This document shows positions 1 to 11,880 of a stretch of DNA of 64,000 bases, in pieces. The stretch comes from Marsupella aquatica (taxonomy: Eukaryota > Marchantiophyta), in contig OZ316898.1 of assembly GCA_973895155.1 (NCBI GenBank), positions 20,522,001 through 20,586,000 of the forward strand, read 5' to 3'. Each line of letters starts with the position of its first letter. Position 1 is the first letter of the stretch. The translations under genes were made by a program, and so were the position numbers. A model generated the notes under the pieces. That model had not been told where the DNA came from. It was given only the letters and a program-made list of their open reading frames with translations, and searched no databases.

Positions 1-3000
1 ACAAGATAACACGAGGTAAGTCTATTGAGAAACTTTACTCTTGATAATTCATGAGGTTTAGACCACTAGCAATATGTTCTTGTTATTTCAAGTACAGTAC
101 TCCTGAACCTGGCTCCTCGTGGCCATATAGCTGCCACACCTGCGGTTTTGAACCTTTTCCACTGGCTGAAGTACTTACTTCTGCTTGTTTGCAGGGCTGT
201 AAGGGCAAGAGCAGCTTCAGCATTGGGAAAGCTTATACGCATGAGTGCTCGAGTTGATCCCTTGGTTGGTGACCTCCTGTCTGGCATTCAGGTGCGTCCC
301 CTCAATCTCTGATTCGAGTTTTACTGGTAAGCACCTTAATCAGATGGTTTCGAAATTCCTCATTCTAATCTGTTTTGTCATGCGAACTAACATGTTCCAG
401 CAGTTCATTATCAAGATAGAAAGTCTGATTCATTCGGTTGCAATGAAGTCCCCTTTCTTCAATTCAATTTTTTTGACATGTCACGGAGCACCCTGGTACA
501 TGGGATTTTCTTGAAGGGAATGACCTTTGAATACTAGTTTCAATTTAAGGAACTTAGCAAAACATGAAGCAGGGCAAGCAGCCTGTCTTTAGTATCTGAT
601 GAAAATTGTGTGTCCACAGTCAGCTGAAGGAGGAGTCAGGGAGACCATGTTGGAGGCACTCAAAGGAGTCGTGAAGAATGCCGGTAAGAGTATCAGTCCA
701 CCAGTGCTGGAACGGGCAGCCACAGCATTGCAAGAGCTCCTTCAGTCAGACGAGGACGACGTGCGAGGCTCTGCTGCAAGAACCCTAGGAATTCTCTCTC
801 AGGTAGGACCTACGAGGCCTACACCTTTCCTTTTGCAAGATTATTGGTAATGTTCCTGAGCAGTCAATTTCTTCCCAAGACCGGAAATATGTTAGCTAAA
901 GCCTTAACTAGAGTGGTAATTGGTCGCTAAAACTTATTTATCTGATGGTCCCGCCACGCTTCTTTATATCAATTTGAGGGATGGAAATCTGGATGCTGTG
1001 ATTGTTGGCAGTATCTTGGAGACTCAGAATTTGGCACCCTGTTCAAATCAATGTCAACATCTGCACCTTCAGCTGCATGGACCCTTCGCCATGGGACAAC
1101 CCTAGTCCTGGCCTCAATATTAAGGCACGCTGTGTCTCGAGTGTGTGACTCTCCAACTTGGCTATCGGGCGTCCTTGCTGCTTTGCAATCCAGAGCAAAA
1201 GATGACAAGGTTAGACTTCTGACTACGTGTAGTCCTGTCTGGAAATTCCTGAAAACAGTGGATCAGCCTAATCTATGAGGGACAGCCCGCCTTTCTACGA
1301 CTTCATGCGCTAAGTGGACTAAAGGTCGGCAGGAGTTTCCATTTGTAGCAGGCAGATGGCAATTTAGATGTGCTACATTCGGGCAGCCCAAAGCAGTCTT
1401 ACTAGCCACTTGATTTACTTGGTCAAGTGCTCTACTGCCAGGGATGTCTGAAATCTCACATGCATGACGGAGGTATGCGTATGTTCTTCACTGTTTGAAA
1501 TCAGAAAACAACACAAGAAAGTTGTCTAGAGCCGTCCTGCTTTAAAGGTATCAGTGATTTAATCTGTGTCAAACATCAGGTTCCTGTACGAGAGAGTATT
1601 TCAAAGGCCTTGGGTAGGCTTCTTGTGTATCAAGTAAGAGATCGCCAATCACCCTCATCGACTGCGGAGTTGCTGCCAGTGCTTGTTACACTCTTGCATG
1701 ATGACTCAAGTGATGTACGAAGAAGAGCACTGAGCAGTTTGAAATCGATTGCGAAGGTACTTTCTAGGCACAAAAGCATATCGATATTGAAAACTTTTGG
1801 TTGTTGAAGTACTGCAAAATTTGGATTGTGTCTCACGTTTCCCGATTGAGAAGTTCGTTTGGTTCCCTAATTGAAGATTATGGTGAGTCTTGTGCAGTCA
1901 AATGCAGATGTGCTGAGTCCCTTCTGGAGCACGTTGGGACCTGCGGTTAGAGATTGCTTGAAAGATAGTAGTACTCCTGTCCGACTGGCAGCAGAGCGTT
2001 GTGCATACCATCTATTTCAACTTTCAAGAGGTAAGGAGCCAGTACTCGAAGATTGTGTTATTTCTCGCCTACTGTGAGATCACCAAATGTCATGATATTA
2101 GTCTGACACTTCTTTTCAATGTTTTCCAGGGGCAGACAATGTGCAAGCCTCACAAAAGTACCTTACTGGACTGGATGCTAGGCGAATTTCAAAGCAGCCA
2201 GAATTAAGGTTTGAGTCAAATTCACCTTGGATGAACGAATTATGTTCTACGGTGTTCTATATTCTCGTTTTCTGTAAATGTATACCTTCGAAACATTGGA
2301 AATTTCAGGTCTTGACGCTCTTAATCCGACAGCACGGGCCTCATTTCTTTTAAAGGATGATTCCGCATTATCATGACAGAAAGATGGGACAAGCTCGGAT
2401 GTAGAGGGAGCTTCTTGTACTGTAACATTTGTAATAGTCAAACAAGAAGAGGTGTCTAATTACCATCAGTCAGTATGGCAAGGTAGCCAGGAGCGATTTA
2501 CAAACTATCGCTGCCAAGTTCAGTGTCAAGGGACCAACTTCTTCTAGAGGGCTGGAGGGATTTTTTATGGACTACCTGATATGAGACTTTAATAGGGATT
2601 CCCTTTTTGGATCTCCACTGGAACTTCCGTACATTCAGCTTGAAAAGTAGCATACGGGAGTGGTTTATTGTCCCGTGTCAATAAGGAGGTTTATGAAATG
2701 ATCTCCGAACGTGTTCCAGTGGATCATTCCGGGACGTGATCTGTCCCAAGATTTTTGCCTCAACTGTAGTTTTGGGGATATCGATGGAGCGGAATGCACT
2801 CTTGAATGAGTTATCAATGCCCGATGTCCCTTTGTGGATGTGGATCAGCATAGAGTGCCCTTGGCATATTGCTGCTTTCAATTCATGAGCCGCAGATCAT
2901 TTCCAAATGAACATTTTCTAGTCATACTTCCATGATCTGGAGATTGCCCTCTGATGGAGGAACGTTCCTCACACTGCCAGTATCAAACTGTTAGCTTGGA

Positions 3001-3221
3001 GGTCGATGAAGCTATCCGTATGTCCTCTTATGCAAGATGGAGGAACGTTGCAAATCGACTCACCCTTTGATAGCTGCGTACTTCTAGGAAAAATTTGAAG
3101 TAGTTCTGGATTCAACGTTCAACTCATTAATGCGCTGGCACTTTTTTAACACTTGCTGTGGTATATTTACATGTGCAGCGATGATAGTGAAGACAGTGAA
3201 GCGGATACCTCAATTGGATGA
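1..3221 (+). CDS. GCN1: GCN1/ILITYHIA-like translational activator, C-terminal exons (5' partial)
   Basis: Eight exons give an open C-terminal 307 residues: 1-15, 195-291, 620-802, 1012-1209, 1580-1756, 1898-2030, 2130-2208 and 3179-3221 (stop TGA 3219-3221). Every intron is GT-AG and all phases join. The protein is a run of HEAT repeats, with QDNTRAVR leading into ALGKLIRMSARVDPLVGDLL, then AWTLRHG, DDSSDVRRRALSSLK, TPVRLAAERCAYHLFQL and GLDARRISKQPE, ending in an acidic DDSEDSEADTSIG tail. The order and the tail match the end of plant ILITYHIA and animal GCN1 as I remember them. GCN1 binds ribosomes and GCN2 and activates eIF2-alpha phosphorylation during amino-acid stress and immunity. The last exon is only 43 bp and sits behind a 970-bp intron, so automatic annotation may miss it. 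Most of this very long gene lies upstream of the window. Confidence 0.93.
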
Positions 3222-3419
3222 TTCATTGGCTACCTACAGTCGCATAACAGTTTTGAACTTTATATCAGGATGCATCCAACATCTTTAGAATGAAATTGCT
3301 GTAGTGAAGTTTTAATTTATCGTTTGCAGAAGGGTTAGGCTATCTCGTTTGCAATTCAATTTTGAAAGTTGAGTGTAAGTTTCTTACAATGTTCATCGTG
3401 GTACGGTCTGCGATTCAGT

Positions 3420-3468
3420 GACCCTAGATATTCTGATGTGTAGTTTGTATTAAGGCATATCTAGGGTC
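3420..3468. repeat. Perfect 12-bp inverted repeat
   Basis: The arms GACCCTAGATAT (3420-3431) and ATATCTAGGGTC (3457-3468) are exact reverse complements around a 25-nt loop. It lies about 200 bp after the GCN1-like stop codon, so it may be in the 3' UTR. It could be a MITE remnant or an RNA hairpin. Confidence 0.7.
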
Positions 3469-4214
3469 GGGTTAGCAGGGGTGAGTCCGTGGCTGTTCAA
3501 TTAGTTTACGGAAATCGATACGGTGGATCAGTGATGCTTTGGCAAATATGCAAGTACTGTACTGTCTTGTTACAGTGACTGACCAACGAAAGAGGAATTC
3601 ACTGTAAATCTACCTTTTGTCGCACATGGAGTTCACTGGATTTACACTATCTAATTTGGCAAGGTGACATGGGATATATGACACCTCGCACATGGGATGT
3701 ATGACAAAGTATTAGTCACTGTTCACGTATTGCCCTTTTAAAAAACTTTGAGCAGCTAACTTCTACCTGAACTATCTCCTTCCATATCCAATGGACTGAT
3801 GTTCCTGAGGAGATTTGGAAAGATGTTTCCAATGGGCCTAATATTGTCAAATCAACTTTTAACTACATTGCCACTAAAGAGGTTGGATATTCGAAAATCA
3901 CAGTTTGTTTTATATTAGTAATACTGTCAGTGTTTTGACATACAGATACAGCATGGAAGACAATGGTTAACCATGGGTCAGGCTGTCCTTATGACACAAG
4001 TCCGTTGGCACTATCCATCCAGTCCTTGCAAGTGCTCTACTCACCCTAACCTAAACTTCTCGAAGCAACTCTCAACACTGTATCCAGCACTGACAGTTAA
4101 GTACTCACTTCCAGCCTTGCCAAAACAGGATGTTATTGCTGAAGATGTTGTGCAGCTGCTTGTCGAGATTGAGGCAGTGATTTGTCTTTGCTTCGTGAGT
4201 CTGGTTGACAATAT

Positions 4215-4333
4215 TGAGATGGCCATTGGAGCTCAAACCTGTCAACAGCAACCTGGAAGACCTTTGCAAATAGTGAGATGGCCATTGGAGCTCAAACCTG
4301 TCAACTGCAACGTGGAAGACCTTTTGCAAATAC
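4215..4333. repeat. Two-copy 59-bp tandem duplication
   Basis: Each unit opens with TGAGATGGCCATTGGAGCTC, at 4215 and 4274. The copies differ at only a few bases, so the duplication is fairly recent. It is not in a recognisable coding frame. Confidence 0.85.
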
Positions 4334-5454
4334 AGTAATTTGCAAAGGCCACCAAAGAAGGTCCTGGGCAACTGGAAAGACCCAGGAAGGACCTGGAGGA
4401 TTTGCCCTTTGTTATCATCGTACCAGCAAGACTTTGGTTCCTTATGTTACCAGCATCATTTACAACTAAGATTGTCCATGCCACAAGAATGTCCTGTTAA
4501 ATATGTATAGGCACTGATGTGTATCAAGAAAAGCATCGATACCCAACCTTAGCAGTTCATCAACTCCTCAACTAATCTCAGCATGAATCATTTTCAGCAA
4601 GCAGTGCAACAACAGAAATTTGCATCTACAAAACAAAGCATGCAATCAAGCAAATCAGTGACAAAGACTGTAACTGAGCCTTTCTCATGCTCATAGGATT
4701 GGTTTGTTGCTTAATGCACTGACACACTCGAGACATACAGGAAAACACATATGAAGTGATTCTGGATTGTTTGGATCATGTTAATTCATGGGTGTTTGTG
4801 GACGGCCACGTTCAGCTTCAGAGCTAATTAGACATGTATTGTGGTCATGTGTAATACTTCAATGCTCACTGCAATTGACATTTCTTTCATCAGAATTGAT
4901 TCTGTGTTCTCCTGTGGCTCATGTTACCAGTTCAAAATTCAGTCCCTGGGTGAAACCTCATCTGAGTGGCCCTTCCGCCGCGTACCCTATTTGACATCCT
5001 GGGCAACTGAAAGTTGAAACCCACGACAACCTAGATCGAGAACCTAATCAGGGCGTGACACGGTGAACCTTAGTTAACCCAAGCAACCTTGTACCAAACC
5101 GTGGCAGTATTACAATTTCTGGAAATACTGTGGCATTATTTGAATTGCCAACATCTTTAATGGCAATGTAATTAAAAGCTGATTGCCTAATTTCACAAAG
5201 AATTTAAACTACAAGTTTCCAAAGCTGATTGTCTCGTTTTCTTGTTCACTCTCTGTGGAACATTTACTATATGAGCTCACGAGAGAGTTTCAGTTTCCCT
5301 ATGGTCCATCGGGCTTGCAAAAGTCTATCCTACCATTTTGGCAAACATGGAAGTTCATCCAGGCTTCAACTTCCAAGATAAGACCTAAAGTAATACACCC
5401 TAATCTTGGTTTTCCAAACTGTCTAAGAACTGCATGAGCAATGATGATAAACTT

Positions 5455-5560
5455 CTCTTGCAGACGATAATAATTATTCTCTGCTACAGTTCTCTTATAA
5501 GTGCACACTCCCAGGAAGAAGCATTCAGTGTGCACTACATGATAAGTGCAAAAATGTGGA
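5455..5560. repeat. Dispersed repeat, copy 1 (ATAAGTGCA-rich)
   Basis: This stretch resembles 16875-17010 in the same orientation. Both have a GATAATAAT segment, then TAAGTGCA, a CTCCC.GGAAGA block, and further ATAAGTGCA or TTATCCAC-like words. The match is divergent and was judged by eye. The element family is unknown. Confidence 0.5.
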
Positions 5561-5677
5561 ATTGTGCATTCATGAATAAGAACTACAGTGACTCCATGTG
5601 ACAATGGGCCCCTCTGTTACTGAACATTCTCTGGACTCCCACCCTAAATTGGTAAATCCATGCTCAACATGATCCCC

Positions 5678-5863
5678 TACCCCATTAGTGCAATTTTCAT
5701 TTTACAGATAAATGCCATGCACTTTTCATTGAAATTGTGTACCCCATTCGTGCAGTTTTCATTTTACAGATAAATGCCATGCACTTATCATTGAAATTGT
5801 GTACCCCATTAGTGCAGTTTTCATTGTACAGATAAATGCCATGCACTTATCATTGAAATTGTG
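5678..5863. repeat. Three-copy 62-bp tandem repeat
   Basis: Units start at 5678, 5740 and 5802, each opening with TACCCCATT and ending in GAAATTGTG. They contain GATAAATGCCATGCACTT. Spacing is exactly 62 bp, with few substitutions. The surrounding 400 bp is full of CACTTAT/ATAAGTG words, suggesting the array grew inside the dispersed repeat that starts nearby. Confidence 0.88.
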
Positions 5864-6634
5864 CGCGTACTAATAAGTGCTCAATGATAATAATGTACAC
5901 TTATCAAGGGTTTTCACTTATACACGTATCATTTGGCACAAAATATTTGGCATGTTTGCAGCTTGCAAAACTGCAAACTCCACTGAAAAAGGGAGGAAGG
6001 GGACTCCTTGCAGTTATGCAGGGTTCTCACTTATGAAGTGCACTTAGAGAGAGACGACTGTCATGTTGCACGTTCCACACATTGGAGTGTTTTCCGCTCA
6101 TGCTCACAAAAGCTCTACAATTTGTACATCACCATCTCGTAATGCTCAAATCCTCACGGCAAGAAACCTAATAATGCGCCACTTCTAGAGCTTCGTCCTC
6201 CTTCACGCACAACAGCAGTGATTGTTGCTCCAAGTCGAGAAGGGTTCCTTGACAAGTTGAGATGCCATGTCTCGAGGAGCATTGCATTTTTCTGCTTTGA
6301 AATCTTTCTCCCGTGCAGTTTCTTCGGTGATGGTGTTCGGACAAAACAGCCAAAGATGCCCTGCGTTGGATTCCAGTGATGTATCATTGTGTTACTGTAC
6401 TGTAGGTCCGAATCATTGCTCTAGCCGAGTGTCACACTGCGAGCTAGGCTGATTCGGGCCTCTCTCCCAAAGCTTGCGGCAGATGCATCGGTTCATTATT
6501 GCAGGTGGAGGAGGGGTCCAGGTCTGGCCCTTTGGTGGTGATTGCGTCCGTCTATGAATTGGTATGAATATCGATCCAGCTCCGGAGCAGATTGGATTTC
6601 GTAAGCACCGAAACTTCGGCCTGCGTTGGCTGAA

Positions 6635-7864
6635 ATGGAGAGAATGGAGAGAAAGGACGGCGGCACGACGGCTCTACCGGACGAGCTCGTGGAGAGGGTT
6701 ATAGCAATGATGCCGTTTCCATACATTTTCAAAGCTCGATGTCTATCCAAATTATGGCTGGCCCGGTTCGCATCAATTGCATCCCTAAATGATGACGAGA
6801 CGAGGAAGCGCCTGGCCATCTCGTTTCAGAAGCAGGTGGGAGAGAGGTCCAAGCATTGGGGGACCTTCTACCCTGTCTGTATTGACCAGATGCATTCCAT
6901 CGCTTACGACCGGGAATCTCACAGATGGCAAAGAATGCCATCTCTGAGCTATCTCCCCTGGACCATGGTGAATAGTTCACAAGTGCAGATAAGAGGAGCT
7001 CTCTTGTTGGCCCCTAGTTGGCCGATAGTCAACAGACTCAATAGCATTCGGGGACCCCAGGGATACAATTACTTGCCGGCAGAAAGGAAGGACCTCTTCG
7101 TGGCCAACATTCTGACTGGGAGCTGGAAGCAGTTACCACCTCGTCCCAAGGTCGCTCAAAGAAGCCAAACGTACATGGTGAAGGACCATGGTGAAACACT
7201 GGTGAGCGATGCTTCATCGGGGACGTACATGGTGATCGCGTTCGGTCGAGATTTTGATGGCTACTTTGCACAGATTTACTATTCCAAATCAGCTGCCTGG
7301 ACTACTACGAAGCTTGGCGGTGTATCGGATTACCTCTATCTGCTAAGATCCGCTGCTTATCTCAATGGAGTGCTCTATATGCTGGCAGGCTCCAACAGGG
7401 ATTCTTTACTGGCCTTTGACATCGAAGTGGGGACTTGGGAAAAGCTAAGATTGCCAGCGACTGATTTAACCAACGAAGAAAAATCCATTAAGACCTTGGT
7501 GGTTTGCAAGTCTGATTTGATGGTCGTAATGGGATTCGGCTCGGCTCCCCGGGAGGATTTTCATGTGCTGAAGCTTGATCTAGGGTCCCTACGGTTGTCG
7601 AAGGTGGCCAGACGACCCCCTGTTGCTCTTGCTCTGAGCCTAGGCAGGTTCAACTTTTTCAAAGCTCAATTAGGTCAAGAACCTGTTACTGATGGAAGGT
7701 GCATCTTCCTAGGGATGGACAAATTCGAGGGAACAATGGTGGAATACGACGTGCATGAAAATGAGTGGAGTTGTTCCAATTTCCCGACCACCAATCATGC
7801 TAAACGCTATGATTGGGTTGCATCTTGCCTTCAGCCTGGCTCGAACTCCTTTGTAGAAGTCTGA
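6635..7864 (+). CDS. F-box/kelch-repeat protein
   Basis: A single exon of 409 codons. The first in-frame ATG is at 6635, and an upstream in-frame TAA at 6602 closes the frame. An N-terminal F-box (about residues 14-57, LPDELVERVIAMMPFPYIFK then CLSKLWLARF) is followed by kelch-like blades with the usual aromatic/Trp pattern: DRESHRWQRMPSL, LTGSWKQLPPRP, YLNGVLYMLAGSN, FDIEVGTWEKLRLP and VEYDVHENEWSC. Such proteins bind SKP1 through the F-box, and the kelch propeller selects substrates for SCF ubiquitin ligases. The substrate cannot be predicted. The lack of introns is common for plant F-box/kelch genes. The frame is intact throughout and looks functional. Confidence 0.9.
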   Translation: MERMERKDGGTTALPDELVERVIAMMPFPYIFKARCLSKLWLARFASIASLNDDETRKRLAISFQKQVGERSKHWGTFYPVCIDQMHSIAYDRESHRWQRMPSLSYLPWTMVNSSQVQIRGALLLAPSWPIVNRLNSIRGPQGYNYLPAERKDLFVANILTGSWKQLPPRPKVAQRSQTYMVKDHGETLVSDASSGTYMVIAFGRDFDGYFAQIYYSKSAAWTTTKLGGVSDYLYLLRSAAYLNGVLYMLAGSNRDSLLAFDIEVGTWEKLRLPATDLTNEEKSIKTLVVCKSDLMVVMGFGSAPREDFHVLKLDLGSLRLSKVARRPPVALALSLGRFNFFKAQLGQEPVTDGRCIFLGMDKFEGTMVEYDVHENEWSCSNFPTTNHAKRYDWVASCLQPGSNSFVEV

Positions 7865-8131
7865 GGTCTCAGGATCAATCACACCTGGCTGCACTCTTTC
7901 GTGGAAGGCTTCATTGCTTACAGAGCTGTTTGTATGTATGGGATTAAACCCACATACATCGCCTCTGGTGAACGAAAGACTTCAGCTTGGAGCAGATACA
8001 TGGGCCCAAATTCCACCACAAGTTTTAGGTGGGCATTTCTTCAATTCTTGGACTTGTCATGCCTTGTTCATGACAATGTTGGCACAGTTTTCGTGAAGTT
8101 TTCTTCAATTCATGAAGCAGGATGTCTCGTA

Positions 8132-8163
<32 letters not shown>

Positions 8164-8692
8164 TAGTAGTAGTACAGGATTTATCAGGCGGACAAAGTTT
8201 GATCCACAAAGTTTCTGCCAATTATCGGCCCTTGGTCCGAAACCAGACCAAGATTGTTTTGGCGAAGTTGCGTTCGAGTCGAGTCGAAGACTCGAAGCAA
8301 CGTTTCTCGTTGTTACTTGCGAAATGTCAAGCTCTGAAGCTTAGTTGAAAGCCCTCAAGTGGCACAGAGAGATTGGACTATCGTTACATTGAATTTGGTC
8401 GGCACAGTGCAGAGAGTTGCCGATGTCATTTTCTTGTGGAGAAGATTTGTGTTGAAAGGGGAAGAAATAAAGTTCCCATTTCTGATGTTTGGTCCACTGG
8501 GTTTGAAATGTGACGAATATCCGTCTCCTGCTTGTCACTAGAGCTCTCCTCCCCTTGAAACACACCTGAATAAACCTAAACTGGTGACAAACTAAATTAA
8601 CAATGGGTGGAATCCTGGTGCCCTCTCAGAGTCTGTAGCCAACCTACCCATGAATCATAACGGCCTATACTAATTTATGTAGGGTACCCCAT
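7865..8692. other. F-box gene 3' flank
   Basis: No gene is recognisable. It contains the 3' UTR of the F-box/kelch gene, an AGT microsatellite, and open frames that look like chance. It ends where the 8.7-kb minisatellite begins. Confidence 0.5.
8132..8174. repeat. (AGT)n microsatellite
   Basis: About fourteen AGT/TAG triplets, interrupted once by GGT, about 270 bp after the F-box stop codon. Confidence 0.95.
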
Positions 8693-9192
8693 CCTCAAGA
8701 GGGGGTAATGAGATGTGGTCCTGGAAGGTGGTGAGCCAGGGGTTGACAGCCCATTATCCCAGAGTGGAGATGAGTTCCTCAAGAGGGGTTAGTGGGATGT
8801 AATCCCGGAGGGTGGTGAGCTCCCCATGTGGAGAGGAGTTCCTCAAGAGGGGATAATGGATGTAATCCTGGAGGGTGGTGAGCCTCGACGGATGACGGCC
8901 CATTATCCCCACGTGGAGATGAGTTCCTCAAGAGGGGTTAATGGGATGTAATCCCGGAGGGTGGTGAGCTCCCCATGTGGAGATGAGTTACTCAAGAGGG
9001 GGTAATGGGATGTAATCCTGGAGGATGGTGAGCTCCCCACCTGGAGATGAGTTCCTCAAGAGGGGGTAATGGGATGTAATTTTGGAGGGTGGTGAGCCTC
9101 GAGGGGGTGACTACCCATTATCTCCAAGTGGAGATGAGTGGAGGGTGTTGAGCCTGAGGGGGTGACGGCCCAGTATCCCCAAGTGGAGATGA
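8693..9192. repeat. Minisatellite with two unit lengths (about 64 and 85 bp)
   Basis: Roughly seven units share the words CCTCAAGAGGGG, GGGATGTAATCC, GGAGGGTGGTGAGC and TGGAGATGAGTT. In short units GAGC is followed directly by TCCCCATGTGGAG. In long units an insert carrying GACGGCCCATTATCCCC stands between. The order is mixed, with short units also adjacent to each other. Frames across it are not conserved, so it is probably non-coding. It directly precedes copia debris and may be part of that element. Confidence 0.9.
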
Positions 9193-9639
9193 ATTGCCAA
9201 AGTTGTAGGTGAATTGAATTTTTGAAACACTTTTACACTGAAGAAAGGTTTTGTCACTTGCTCCTTTTATTCTCATTCACATTTGGGGATCCTTGGGCCA
9301 GCCTATGCACAGGGTTTAGGGCAGGGCTTAGGGGGAAGGGAACCTCCTGGGGGGAGGTCTTGAGTCCCAGGCTTGGATTGTCTTGGGGGGATAAGGATTT
9401 GGAGAGGAACTTATTGGGGTACAACCTTTTCTGTGCAATGATTCTGTCCCAACAGGATCCCTTCCCAAACCCTTCTGCCACAACCTTTTCTGCGCAAGTA
9501 ATTGCACCCCCATAGGGTCTCTAAAACCTCCCCCTTTTGGCTCTGGTCACCCCAAGCTAAGACTCTAGCACAGCTCGGGTTAGGGATTGAACTCTTGAAT
9601 AGAACTGTCTGGTCTGCTCAAGTGGCCGGGGGTGGCCCG

Positions 9640-10245
9640 AGGAGGTCCGGATGGATATGTTCCCCTTCAACCTCCTTGTCAAAATTAGTGTTACTTGGAC
9701 TCAAAATCACTTTTACTCCCTTTAGGGTTGATGTGGTCCCTTTTCCTGCTCCTATTCTTCATAAGAGCTTGTTACATTATGACTCTCATAGACAACTTCT
9801 CCAAGTACACATGGGTGTCCTTCTCAAAACATTTAAGCAAAGCACTTCATTGTTTCATGTCATCAGCTTTTAGTTACTTTGCCTATAAAGATGTCCAAAT
9901 TGATGTATTTGTACAAATATGCCACGGTTTCATATGATGACAAGTTTAACAAAGTACCAAGGTGGGAATATATTAAAATCGTAGATTATTTATAAATACA
10001 ATAAAAACAGTGGCAGACTTGTAAATTAGAACATCTTTATTGACAATATAGTTAAATGTTGTTCATGTCCTTCCAGCAGCGGGTTGAGAATTCCTTGTCT
10101 TCATAGATTGCATGCCTAAAAAGGGACAAAGGAGGTGAATTCATGCAGATTAGTTCAGCAAACTCTGCAGCAACCAGGGATCAACCTATGGCTCACAAGG
10201 GCTCGCATTCCTCATCAAAATGGTGTTGCAGAAAGGGAAAATGGC
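9640..10245 (+). mobile_element. Degenerate Ty1/copia integrase fragment
   Basis: Two diagnostic integrase pieces remain. At about 9720-9900, DVVPFPAPIL in one frame and then TLIDNFSKYTWVSFSKHLSK in another correspond to the catalytic-core start of copia integrase, with the first catalytic Asp retained. At 10207-10239, RIPHQNGVAERE is the conserved motif around the integrase glutamate. Between them lie frameshifts and an AT-rich stretch (about 9940-10080) that looks inserted. No LTRs, protease or reverse transcriptase were recognised, so this is a dead internal fragment. Confidence 0.75.
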
Positions 10246-11880
10246 ACCCCCCCAGTGGGAATTAGTTTTGTTTCTCGTTGTCAGTGTTTATTTTCATTTC
10301 AACAATGTGGATAAAAAAAACCTCTTGTAAAGAGAGAGGACCATGCCAAAGTTCTATAGCATGTCAGTGTTTTGGCGAGAGTCGCGGAACTCAACTACCT
10401 TTAACACTTAGCTCCGGCGTCGCTGACTCCGACGCCGAGCTCCCTCATGGTCCAGGCCCGGATAGGCCATCCGGGGAGGACTTAGCATGGGGAAACTTGT
10501 GGGCAATGAGACGTGGCACAAGCGAGGCAAGGAGCCAAGCTGGGGGCACACACTAAGGACTTGGACTAACCGATGGCTGGTCGAGTCAAGGGGAAATGGG
10601 CCGGGCTCAAGGATGGTCATCCGGACCTCCGGATGGACTTTGAGTTCTGAGGGCTTTAGTGTGAGGTCCTCTTGGGCCCAGGGCCAGTGGAGTTGAAGCC
10701 ATTGGCAATAGACGTTTGGGGCGCAAGTTGTGGCCCGATCCGGGTTGGGCCGGTCGGGGGCCCCGAGCAGCAATCAGACATGAGGGCCTAGACATGAGCA
10801 CTGGGTCAGCCGGATCACAACGGGCTAAGGCACTCCGCTTGCGGATGCCTATCAAGAAAGTTATGGGCGTTGCCAGTTGGTGGCGCGCCCATTATGCGCG
10901 ATGGGATCCGGGTTGGGGGCCAAATGTTTAGGGACCAAAGCTGGTGCGGGGGTGGCAGGTCTCCAGAAGCATAATGAGGGGAGTGGTGTCTCCCTGGGGG
11001 CTAAGGGCGAGCCGAAGTCGCGAGCCGCGGCCGTCGCAACACTAAGGGAAACTGCCAAACGGAAATTGCGATATCTTCCCAACGGGAAGTTCGTTGGAGG
11101 ACTTCTTAGGTGTGTTGAAAAGATCTTGAGGAGGGCTACGCCCTCTTGAGCTCAGCTGGGTCTGGGGGTACCTTGGGTTCTCGGGGTTTGCGGGTGTTAG
11201 CTCGCCCGCTTGCCAAATCCCGTCGAACATCAGCCAAGCCGCGTCCAGTCTCCCAAGGGAGCTTGCGTTGGGGAGGCAAGGCCAAGTAGGTGTGGAGGTG
11301 GAGCCCCAAGAGAGTTCGGCCCCTAGCCCATCAGTAGTGCGAATCATGGGTTGGATTTGGGAGTCGGGGCCATTCTGGTCCCGGCGTGTTGGGACAAGCT
11401 TGGGACAAGCTTTAGGACAAGCTATGCTATTTGGGCCATGAGCATGTCCTGAGGTCAGGGCGGTCAGTTGGTGATGGATAGGTACAAGGGGGAACCCGGG
11501 CCGCGTCTGAGGAAGGAGCTGTTCTGGACGAACAGTGGGCGTGGGTTCTGGTTCCGGCTTATGGCATCGGGAGGACCTATCGCTGACCTATTTACCAACG
11601 TCTGTTGAGCTTGAGTTAGGATGCTAGACTTGGCGAGTTCCAGATCCAGAGGGGTTACTTACCGAGATGCTTGGTTGCTTGTGGAGACAGTGAGGACCGT
11701 TGAGTAGCGGTCGTGTAGGTGAGCAAGTGCGGCTTCATACGGGAGGGGCCGCTGGTGGTGCAAGGGGCACTAGGATGCTTGCTCAAGATATTCCGTGGAG
11801 GCGTTCGGGCACCAAGGGCACTTAGACGTGAGTGCTGGGATTGGTGAGGGCGTTGGGTGGCAAGGTCCACCACTGAGAGT
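10246..11880. other. GC-rich block of unknown origin
   Basis: Base composition changes visibly from about 10380 to 11880, being richer in G and C than both flanks. It is open in short pieces in several frames, but none resembles a family I know. Short internal repeats include three GGGACAAGCT-like words at about 11390-11430. It lies immediately after the copia integrase fragment and is most likely transposon-derived. This is inference from position and composition only. Confidence 0.4.

Larger units (their letters stand above)
3222..6634. other. Intergenic region between GCN1-like and F-box/kelch genes
   Basis: No convincing coding frame was found on either strand. The first few hundred bases are presumably the GCN1 3' UTR. 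The rest holds one inverted repeat, a 59-bp two-copy and a 62-bp three-copy tandem repeat, and a dispersed repeat copy (listed separately). The last few hundred bases must contain the promoter and 5' UTR of the F-box gene, but I see no clear TATA box. Confidence 0.6.
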
